From the NCBI GenBank assembly GCA_019677205.1, contig JAAMXY010001429.1, positions 1-16,510 on the forward strand: 16,510 nt of DNA, written 5' to 3'. The translations under genes and the position numbers were made by a program. Positions 9,063 through 16,510 of this stretch are shown here, piece by piece. Each line of letters starts with the position of its first letter. Position 1 is the stretch's first letter. This DNA is from Pinguiococcus pyrenoidosus (Eukaryota; Sar; Pinguiophyceae; Pinguiochrysidales; Pinguiochrysidaceae). The notes beneath the pieces are model-generated. The model saw nothing but the letters and a program-made list of their open reading frames with translations, had not been told where the DNA came from and did no database searches.

Positions 9063-12000
9063 ATGGCCTCCGCCAATGCGCAGTCTCCGCCGCCGGTGGG
9101 TCGACTGCGGCGACACGGAAGGATACGCTCGTTGGATTCCGAGGACGACTTCGCCACTCCGGTGTTTGACAACGTCAACGAACTTCTGCTCGAGCACGAG
9201 AAAGACATTCAAACCGAAAGCGCCGAAGATGAAGAGATCCAGAGGGTACGTTCAGCTCTGCGGCCCCTCTGACGCAACGCCACTCTGTGTCGTTGTGGCC
9301 GCTCGTGTCACTCGGGCACCACATGGACTTGGCCAGGTCGCGTCGCTTGTTCTGACAGCGCAGCACGTTGTTGAAAGTTCAAGTGCGTTTGGTGTTCATC
9401 CCACACCGCCTAGAGCGAAGCAAGCGCAGTGCTCACGTGTACGACAAAGATGAGACCCAATGCATACGGCCGACGGAGAGCCCGAAACAGTACAACGCAG
9501 GTCAATGACGCCGTCCATGTTCCTTTGATCTTTTTGCTTAGGCAGAGCGCCAGGAAGTCTCAGGAGTGGAGAAGCCGCATCTCTCCACCGGAATCACTTC
9601 CCACTGTGTCGTGCTCCTCTACTTCTTGTGGCTGCAGTTCACGTCCTTTCGGTTTTCCCTGGGGTCCATCGCCAGTTTGGCGCTGTACGCCATACCTCTC
9701 ATATACACGTACATCCACCTCCCGGTGATTCTGGCCAGCGTCCTCACCAAGGTGCTGAGGCACTTCGTGATCTTCGTGGACCAGCTGAGCATCGGAGCGA
9801 TTCATCTCAGTCCCTGGGTCCGAGACGGCGCGCTGTACCTGTACGTACATGCCGAAGATGTCCGCTTCGGAACCCCCGAGGGCTTCTCGATGGAGTTCTT
9901 GCACGTCAAGGACTTCAAGATCAGCTTTGACATCAAGATGGCGGACTTGATGAAGATCAAGGATATCACGTCGGTCTGGAATCCCGTGGGCAGCATTGAG
10001 TTCAACACGGCGGATTGCCCAACGCGGACGCACGCGCTGCATTTCCTCCACCGAAAGAGTCACTACAAGCATGCGTTGTCCCCGAGCCTTGGATTGCTGC
10101 GATCGCGCAAAAGCAGCGACGAAATTGGAGACTCTCCACGGCGCCAAGACGGCCGTGTCAAAAAGACAAGAAGCAGCGGCTTCGCGGGATTCCTACGGAG
10201 TCCTCGGAAGAGCGATTCTGGAGGCAGTTCCGGTTCGTCTGCACAACCTCCGTCTGTTGTTGCCCGCGATGCACTGATCGCTGCACGCTAGGAATGCTTT
10301 CCCTGGACGACGTCAACGATACTTCGCGAGACGGTGCTGACTTCAAGGATTCGCTGGATGACGCCATGCTGACAGAAGAGGCAGACGAGGAGAAGAACCA
10401 TGCACGGCCGATTCCGCTGGAGAAGCCCAGGTTCGGCGTCTTCCGTGTCCACTACGTGGACATCGAGGGCGCCATGATCAACTTCGAGATGGGCAAGAAT
10501 TCGGACTTCATCGTCAACGCCTTTATGCGCGACTTGGCTCTGGGGAAAAGTCGGCAAGCCTTGGGACCGCGGCCGCTTCCCAACATGCTAAAAGTCAAGA
10601 TCCTGCAGGCGAGGAACCTCCGCGCACAAGGCGCTCTCCAGAAGTACGCCGACGCGAAAGTCCGAGTGACACTGCGAAAGCAGAGTCACGAGACCCATTC
10701 CGTGATGCAGACGAACGACCCGGTCTGGAACACCGAGTTTGTCTTCGACTGCGAAGACCCCTCGACGGTCATCCACGTTGAGATCCTCGACACGCACGTG
10801 TCAGCCGGTCTTAGCAGCTGCGCGGGGCAGTGGATCATGACCACATATTGGCTTGCTGTTGACCCAAAGCATTGCTTGTACTGCGACGGAGAGCTGGAGG
10901 TCTCGCGAGACACCTGCGCGATTTCCGGTTGGTTTCCTCTCCTGGACTATCGCCACCGACGAACGGATAGAGAAAGCGGCCAGCATGGGGACATCCGCAT
11001 GGAAGTGAAGTGGTACTATGACGAGGATCGTGCGAAATTGAAAGCAAAGGAGCCGGCCGACCCACTGCCGGCGCTGGAGCAGCTGCAGGAGAACAGCGCG
11101 GAGACGCAGCTCCGGCTGGGCAGCGTCGAGAGAGTCCTCGTCATGCTGGAGACCTTTCCCTACAAGTTGGATATCGAGCGATGCACGCTGCGGAACATTC
11201 ATTTCTACCTCGGCGACCTCTTCGCCGGGAGCAAGAGCCTGGCCGAGGCTGCGCTGGGGCGAGCGAAGGGGATCCGGATCAAGCACATCGAGATTGATCG
11301 CCCCGTCTTTAAGACGAGGTCGAAGGCCGTTCCTGGGGTGAGCTTGAAAGAGTTCCTGATCAGCTTCTTCATCCGAGGCATTGCGCCAAAGGTGCTGCAG
11401 TCCGGATCCACAGTTGGCAGCGGCTTGCGCGAGATTCTCTACAGTTTGCTTGCGGGCAAGAAGAAGGGAATTCCTGGGTTTGAGGAAGTTGGGAAAGAGC
11501 TGGTGCAATTTGGAGACAAAGTGCAAGACATGCTCGACCAAAATCACTACTCGAGAATGCTCATGTTGGTGATGGGCGCGGAAAACTACCACCAGAAGAC
11601 CGTCACCGCCGACGACAAGGACATCTTTGAAGATGTTCGCATCCGAGGCTACCTGCGCAAGGCCGCATCAAAGCCAGGGTCGCTCATCCAGCGATACAGG
11701 ATCGTTGAGGTGACACTCCAGGGACAGACGCTGTTCTACTGGCACACGGGGACGCGGGATCACAAGAAGCGCGTGGGCGAAGGGCGAAAGGTCTACGTGC
11801 ACGATCTGGAAGTTGTCGAGGTACGTTCCTTTCCTTTCCATACCTTCGCCTTCCGGGCTTCTCTCTGACAACGCACTTGCGACAGATACTCAAGATGGAA
11901 AAGGGAGACGAGTACCTCATCATGCAGCGCAAGGACGGAAGCACAAAATGCTTCTCTCCGTTGCCGGGAATGGACGGCTCTGAGCAGCCGACTATCCAGG

Positions 12001-12152
12001 TACGACCTTGCTGCCGCGGAGCACGCCACAGCGCCGCGTCTCACATTCGTTTGCAGGATTGGATTGATGCAATAGCCGAAGTCAAGGCGTCGCTGGGCCC
12101 CGTGGCCGCAGCTGATCAACCTGATGGTACGCCTGTTGTTCAGAAGACGTAG
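9063..12152 (+). CDS. Membrane-anchored C2 and PH domain protein, possible lipid-transfer factor
   Basis: Exons 9063-9245, 9542-10232, 10292-11820, 11886-11999 and 12057-12152 join cleanly to 870 residues. The ATG at 9063 is the first in-frame Met. After an acidic N-terminus come two hydrophobic segments (~79-98 and ~101-122), then a region (~123-250) of alternating beta strands. A C2 domain spans ~390-512, with the conserved NDPVWNTEFVF strand; the usual SDPY loop is replaced by KYADAKV, so calcium ligands are largely absent. A further strand-rich region (~540-700) includes IRIKHIEIDRPVF. A PH domain (~741-850) runs from IRGYLRKA to the terminal helix containing W841. Membrane anchor plus C2 plus PH suggests work at membrane contacts by phosphoinositide binding; resemblance of the strand-rich parts to lipid-transfer grooves (SMP or chorein-like) is only an impression. 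The second intron (donor gttcgt, 59 bases) is the least certain junction. The family is not named with confidence. Confidence 0.85.
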
Positions 12153-12728
12153 TGATGCGGGTCCGCGCTCTCTGTGCAGAAATAAAGCGAGCGAGTGAGA
12201 CAGGCGATCCAGGTCAGAAAGCGTTAGACGAAAAGAGCTGGAGCGGCTATGCATCGGAGCACCGCCTTCCTCGAGTTGTGGCAAGGACTTGATGACGTAA
12301 AGTCCTTTACAACCAAGCATCATCTTTGTCAGCACTCGTGGGAGCCTTCAGCATGCGCACTGCTCGATCTCTCTGCGTGTGTCATATGCTCGCCGATTGC
12401 TTCTGTGCGACGTGCCCGCCTCACGACCGGCGAATCAAGTTCCCTCGCGCACAGACTAGACTCTGAAACTGGTGAACCTCGCAGCCACCTCGCCATTGTA
12501 CTGCCTGCCTTGCTTGCTCGTGTCGGGTGTCGGAAGAGGCGGCAGGATCAGCTCGGTCTTGGCATTCGGTGCTCAACCTGTGTGGAGGCGATCTTTCCAC
12601 AGATCCGTGACCTGCTTTAACCTGTCATTGGCACCACATGCTTTTTGTTGGAAAGTGATACCGGAACGAGTTCACGATGCGCGTAGATCAGTTCCTTTCG
12701 CGCCACTGCGTGGTATCGTTGCGACGCT
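12153..12728. other. Convergent intergenic spacer, no gene seen
   Basis: This 576-base stretch lies between the stop codons of the C2-PH gene and the minus-strand membrane protein. Open frames on the plus strand (12249-12620, 12472-12750) have no recognisable domain, no sensible composition and no neighbour support. Apart from the AATAAA near its start I see nothing in it. The 3' end of the minus-strand gene could extend into it. Confidence 0.5.
12181..12186 (+). terminator. AATAAA polyadenylation signal of the C2-PH gene
   Basis: A perfect AATAAA begins 29 bases after the TAG stop codon (12150-12152). In animals and plants this hexamer directs cleavage 10 to 30 bases downstream. It is the only canonical copy found just after a stop codon in this window, so it could be coincidental. 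Confidence 0.5.
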
Positions 12729-14310
12729 TCACTGCGAGGGATTTCCATGAGAAGCGATCATCGAGACCAGCAATCTCCGCGCTATGCCGACGCAACCAAG
12801 CTGGGATGCTTCCGTCCTGAGAGGATGTTGTCGCGGGGCATCAGGAACCATCCGAAACCACAAGGGATCCTTCCTCCGCAGTCGTATCACGCCAAACTTA
12901 CTTGCTAAGACCTGAATATCCGTATGACTCCCATTGTGCTGGTCGGCATGGGTGGCCGGTTCGTGGTACTCCGGCAGCTTGCTCGCCTCGTCAGCTTCGT
13001 TCAGGAACATGCCGTGGATCAGCAGCCTGCACCAACTTACGAAGTGCCCAAAGACGATGTAGCTCAGCAGCAGAGCTTCCTCGTGCCCGGTAGAGGACTC
13101 GTCAAGAAGGCGACGCCCAATGCCGTTCGCGCTTGCTTCGTCGCCTTGATCTTCCAGAACCAGTGGAATGGCGAACGACATGGAATCCTCCTTGCGGGCG
13201 GCTGTGAGAGTTGCGGGAGAAGATCAGGGTGGACTTTGCTACCTTCAACCAAACAAGCCATGGCGGGTTTTGGCCTGTGGAAGATGTTCTAGTACCTGCC
13301 AGATCCAGGAGATCGCTCTCAGGCGACATGGAGGCTGAAACGGAGAAGGAGTCAGCGAGGAAGCCACGCATTCCAGACTGCGCAGAAGGCAAACGACCAT
13401 CCAGAAGCACTACCTGGAGAGAAGGCCGTGGTTGCCGAGAGATCCTTCTTTGCCGCATCGGTGAACAGAAAGGCTGCAGAAACGCACAGAGTCGTTGAAG
13501 ACACCGATGCCTGAAACAGCTGCACAATCGCTCCTACCGGCCGCGGAGCCGAAGCACCCCAGCATGTACGCCCATTCGACGATCTTGAACGTACTGGTCG
13601 ACATCCTGTGGCCTTTGACCTTCTCGTAGAGATTCAGCGTCGTCACCACAGCGTAGGGGCCCATGGCATCGCCCAGCTTCTTCAGCGCCCATCCTTCGCG
13701 TCCGCTTGTGTGCACGTTCACGAGCACACTGAGTGCGAAGATCGGACCGTAGATATACAGGAGTCGCGACAATCTCGCATATCCGGGTATGTTGATGACT
13801 TGCGCGAGCTGTCTCTGCGAAACAACACCGCAGCGCAGGATCCTTTCAGAACGCAGGCACTGTTTTCGAGACGCCCGAGCTTGTGGCTGCACCTGAAGGA
13901 GGTGTGGGGACAAGAGACACACGAACTGTCTGCCGAGACCTTCCGCCGCTGCATTTGGGAGCTTTGGGTCAGATGATCCGACGCCCTCGTGCGATTGGGA
14001 AGCAGGTACACTGCGCACCGAGCAAAAGGTTGTACAGAACTTTGGACGGCGCGACGCCGCTATCGCAGACGCCGTAGATCATGACCAGCTGAACCACGAA
14101 GATGCTCACAAGCAGTTTCCTGAAAGGATTGGACAGGTCTCCACCGAACAAGGACGCATGCTCAGGCTTCCTGAGGCGCGCAAAAGCGTGAGATTCAGTT
14201 CGCTACACTTTGTGGCGCACGCCAGCGACAGAGACGGACCGCGGCACCACGACCGCGCAGACCACCGCGAAGGAGAACAGTGTCTCCGCGATCACCGCCG
14301 CTGGGATCAT
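12729..14310 (-). CDS. Unidentified multi-pass membrane protein
   Basis: Reconstructed minus-strand exons 14310-14221, 14166-14010, 13929-13893, 13812-13488, 13413-13296 and 13201-12729 keep one frame and give about 399 residues. Likely membrane segments, in order: near the N-terminus (AVIAETLFSFAVVCAVVV), in exon 2 (KLLVSIFVVQLVMIYGV), in exon 4 (LLYIYGPIFALSVLVNV, then weaker ones around GPYAVVTTLNL and EWAYMLGCFG), and one in exon 6 (ALLLSYIVFGHF). A short Cys-containing loop (SSCVSC) comes from exon 3. I do not recognise the family. Introns are 54, 80, 80, 74 and 94 bases. Best supported are exons 2, 4 and 5 and the 94-base intron 13202-13295; the first intron's acceptor (gaag), the tiny 37-base exon 3 and everything beyond about 13050 are uncertain. 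A gtaagt at about 13062 could be a further donor, replacing the terminal stretch. It is divergent from the methyltransferase gene. Confidence 0.6.
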
Positions 14311-14562
14311 TCGCTCTTGTTTCGGCGATGCCGAGAGACTCCTTCTTCGCGAGCCGCGCCAAGCAGTTCAAACGGGACAGGGACAGAATTGGCGGGAGAA
14401 ATGGCCCTGTGCAAGGACGTTCTTCTTATGATCCTTCCCGCAGAGCCGGAGTCCCAGTATCGATATCGACGGAAGATCTCCGGGTGTGACGGATGGATGG
14501 GCAGAGGTCTTCAAACGCTCTCGGGTTTGTCCTGTTGCAGTTTTCGCGCGCGTTTGCACAGG
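14311..14562. promoter_or_regulatory. Divergent upstream region between membrane-protein and methyltransferase genes
   Basis: About 250 bases separate the proposed start codons at 14310 (minus) and 14563 (plus). Both frames stay open into it, so an upstream start or exon on either side is possible. No TATA-like element stands out. It would hold both promoters. Confidence 0.4.
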
Positions 14563-15781
14563 ATGCGGTATGCGACGCGGCTTCTGGCCGTCTTGTGGCT
14601 GCGGCCTTTGTATAGCGCTGGCCTGAGCAGCTACCACCGCGGTCCGAGGCCGACGTTCCGGCGCAAACCGCAGCCGTCCATTTCCAAATTGGACGAAGGC
14701 ATGGAGCATCTGTACGGCCTCAGTCCCGTGTACAACGCCTTGGTCATGCAGAGACGAGACATGAAGACTCTGTTCGTGCACGAGAACCCCGCAAAGAACG
14801 CGAAGAAAGAGAGTCAGCGCTTCTCGACTGTGCTACAGCTTGCCAGGGAGATGGACTTGAACGTCGTCTCCGTTGACAAAGGGGAGTTGAACAACAAGTG
14901 TGACGGCCGGCCGCACCAAGGAGTCCTCTTGCTGTGCTCTGAGATGGAGCCGGTGCTCATCTCAGACGTTCCGAAAGCGACGGTGAGTCCGCTTGATTGG
15001 GTAGACCTTCGCACAGCTGGAGCTCAATTGCTCGCTCGTGGCGCTCATCCGCTCGCGGGCTCCACCGCAGGATGCGCGGGACGTTTGGCTAGCTTTGGAC
15101 GAAGTGACGGATCCGCAGAATCTGGGGGCGATGCTGCGTAGTGCGTACTTCTTGGGTGCCAAGGGTGTCCTGGTCTCGCGCAAGAATTCGGCCAAGCTGT
15201 CTCCGGTGGTGAGCAAGGCCTCCGCTGGCGCCCTAGAGATCATGACGGTAAGGCATCAACGCGCGATGAGCTTAGCAGAGGAGGACCTCCACCTCTGATC
15301 CTCTGATGCTCTACTGCAGGTGAACGCTGTGGGGAACATGCCGGTCTTTCTGCACAACGCAGCAGAGCAGGGATATCGCGTGGTTGCGGCAGACGTCGCG
15401 GCGAATAGTGTGGCGCTGAATGAGATGGAGGTTGGCAGTGCTCCCACCATCATCGTCTTAGGTGAGCTGCCCCCCCTGCCGATTTCCGCGGACTGCGGAA
15501 TGCGGAATGCTGACTGCGTACTGCGGACTGCTGGAGTGCGTGCTTCGTCTCATCTCATTGTGTCTTACTTCATCAACTGTCCTGCAGGTAGCGAAGGCAA
15601 AGGGCTCAGGAAGCTTGTGAAGAGCGCTGCTACGCATGTTGTGAACATTCCGGGGGGCAATTTTGGTCTGTACGACGAGGATGCGCCCAGCGAGGACTTG
15701 GTAGACTCTTTGAACGTGTCCGTTTCTGCGGGGATCTTCCTAAGCCACTTCCTGGGGATCATGAACCAGCAGCCATCATGA
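14563..15781 (+). CDS. SpoU/TrmH-family rRNA 2'-O-ribose methyltransferase, probably mitochondrial (MRM1-like)
   Basis: Exons 14563-14982, 15071-15247, 15320-15461 and 15588-15781 give 310 residues; introns are 88, 72 and 126 bases. The enzyme transfers a methyl group from S-adenosylmethionine to a ribose 2'-OH in rRNA; SPOUT enzymes act as knotted dimers. The N-terminal 45 residues are Arg-rich without acids, typical of an organellar targeting peptide. Residues ~48-130 match the SpoU substrate-binding domain (LYGLSPVYNAL ... HQGVLLL). The catalytic domain has motif 1 with N157 and R163 (DPQNLGAMLRSA), motif 2 (IIVLGSEGKGL, 243-253) and motif 3 with SLNVSVSAG (287-295). Between IPG and SLNVS lie about a dozen residues more than in compact bacterial relatives. 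The start at 14563 is chosen because the targeting-like peptide begins there; the frame is open back to 14158. A different SpoU subfamily, or a plastid location, remains possible. Confidence 0.88.
15488..15533 (+). repeat. Short imperfect repeat in methyltransferase intron 3
   Basis: Intron 3 contains imperfect copies of a GCGGACT / GCGGAAT / GCTGACT / GCGTACT-like heptamer-to-decamer following one another. It looks like a degenerate microsatellite expansion. The intron (15462-15587) is 126 bases, a multiple of three, with no in-frame stop. Confidence 0.7.
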
Positions 15782-15791
15782 ACCAGCAGCC
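15758..15791 (+). repeat. Perfect 17-bp tandem duplication across the methyltransferase stop codon
   Basis: The unit atcatgaaccagcagcc occurs at 15758-15774 and again at 15775-15791, immediately adjacent and identical. The first copy encodes the last residues of the methyltransferase; the second is read out of frame and its ATCATGA junction supplies the TGA stop. Confidence 0.95.
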
Positions 15792-15864
15792 AAGATAGAG
15801 GTGTTGGGGAGCTGGCTGGCAAAATCTAGCCTGGATGCCTCCAGTCTCCTGCTGCCAGCGAGTC

Positions 15865-16487
15865 TCAGCCTTTGGTGACGGACTTCCAGAAGTCCCGGAA
15901 GGTCACGGTCCTTCCGTCGGCTGACGCTTCGGAGAACGCGTCGTCGACCATGTCTCGCGCCACCACCGGGCAAACCTGCAGGGTCGGCCTTACAGCTTAG
16001 ACAGAACTCACTGGATATTATACTCTTTACCCATTCAAGTCCTCTCGTCTCTCCTCACCTCCGCAAAGGCCGCATGAAAATCCTCTCGCGTCAAGAAGCC
16101 CTTACACCGCTGGTCGAAGGCCTGGAACATCTCGCGAAGCACTTCGTCTTGGTCCAGAAGTCGAAGCCTCTGGATCGAAAAGGCGACGAATTCCGCTTCG
16201 TCCATCCGCAGGGGCGCTTTTCTGCCATCCTTCTCCGCACTGTGCTCCGCTCTGGCAGCTCGCACGAACTGGCGCAGCTCTGCGGCGGTCGGTCGAAAGC
16301 CCAAAAGCGCAAGAAACGCGCACTGAAGGTCGTCTTTGTCTAGGAAGCCCTGCGTGAACTTTAGCCCGGCAACTTTTTTGGCCTCTTCACATCTGTTCAC
16401 AGCGCGGATGAGCAGCTGTACCTTGCGGCCCAAATCAAAGTCACGAAAGCAGCGCGACGCCAATTCAGCAGACGCTTCGTCATCCAT
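15865..16487 (-). CDS. EFCAB11-like EF-hand protein
   Basis: Exon 1 (16487-16059) and exon 2 (15975-15865) on the minus strand join in phase 0 across an 83-base intron (gtgagg...ctgcag) to 179 residues. The order of motifs follows EF-hand calcium-binding domain-containing protein 11: a helix with GFLDKDDLQCAFLALLGFRP, a spacer, then FQAFDQRCKGFLTREDFHAAF, and a last hand ending VTFRDFWKSV. The human relative is about 163 residues. The calcium loops are degraded: the third hand has D-x-R-x-K, and the last has one extra residue between DG and V. It may therefore bind calcium weakly or not at all. Start chosen as the only in-frame ATG (16487); the frame is still open to the window edge, so an upstream exon may exist. 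Function of EFCAB11 is poorly known. Confidence 0.85.
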
Positions 16488-16510
16488 CGCATTGCGCGGG
16501 TTCAAACCGA

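Noticed and set aside
12249-12750. Two plus-strand frames in the convergent spacer
   Set aside because: No recognisable domain, no splice or promoter support, and composition as expected by chance.
13102-13527. A single long minus-strand frame as a stand-alone gene
   Set aside because: Only part (13296-13413) is protein-like; it is better explained as exon 5 of the membrane-protein gene, with the rest intronic.
13462-13535. Alternative frame (GAIVQLFQASVSSTTLCVSAAFLF) resembling a membrane helix
   Set aside because: It cannot be joined in phase to the flanking exons, while the frame ending at the gtgcgt donor at 13487 joins in phase 0 to a polypyrimidine acceptor.
14158-14562. Upstream in-frame extension of the methyltransferase
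   Set aside because: Composition is not protein-like, it overlaps the first exons of the minus-strand membrane gene, and a targeting-like peptide begins at 14563.
1-16510. CRISPR arrays, tRNA or rRNA genes, insertion sequences or viral genes
   Set aside because: None seen on either strand by eye; the only regular repeat array is protein-coding.

Overview
This is nuclear DNA from a eukaryote. Genes are split by short GT..AG introns (57 to 359 bases, most 57 to 95), one gene is an almost perfect histone H3, and the product families (PUB domains, Tudor-like repeats, EFCAB11-type EF-hand protein, MRM1-type mitochondrial methyltransferase) are eukaryotic. The DNA looks GC-rich by eye, genes are tightly packed, and long arrays of the Tudor-like repeat are, from general knowledge, commoner in protists and algae than in animals or plants. 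A protist or alga of the stramenopile/alveolate type is my best guess; the species is not identifiable from this window.

Layout, left to right. (1) 3-7390, plus: the 3' part of a giant gene, open at the left edge. It encodes at least 2436 residues: 15 and a fraction Tudor/Agenet-like repeats, degenerate EF-hand-like helical segments, two PUB-like domains, two good EF-hands, two more PUB-like domains, a coiled coil and a small C-terminal domain behind one intron. (2) 7512-8426, minus: a four-exon histone H3 gene, tail to tail with gene 1 (121 bases apart). (3) 8427-9062: shared divergent upstream region with an AT-rich island. (4) 9063-12152, plus: a five-exon gene for an 870-residue protein with two N-terminal membrane segments, a C2 domain and a C-terminal PH domain. 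(5) 12153-12728: convergent spacer with an AATAAA signal. (6) 12729-14310, minus: an unidentified multi-pass membrane protein, reconstructed as six exons. (7) 14311-14562: second divergent upstream region. (8) 14563-15781, plus: a four-exon SpoU/TrmH-type rRNA 2'-O-methyltransferase, probably organellar (MRM1-like). (9) 15865-16487, minus: a two-exon EFCAB11-like EF-hand protein, only 83 bases from the methyltransferase stop codon.

The genes do not form one pathway; this is an ordinary dense gene neighbourhood with alternating strands. The part most likely to be new is the giant protein: chromatin- or methyl-mark-reader-like repeats on the same chain as four PUB-like domains (a fold known for binding p97/VCP) and calcium-binding EF-hands. 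Splice-site usage is also unusual: 12 of the 17 introns inferred here have C rather than A at donor position +4 (GTRCG). All exon structures were worked out by reading frame continuity and splice-site inspection; no transcript data were available.
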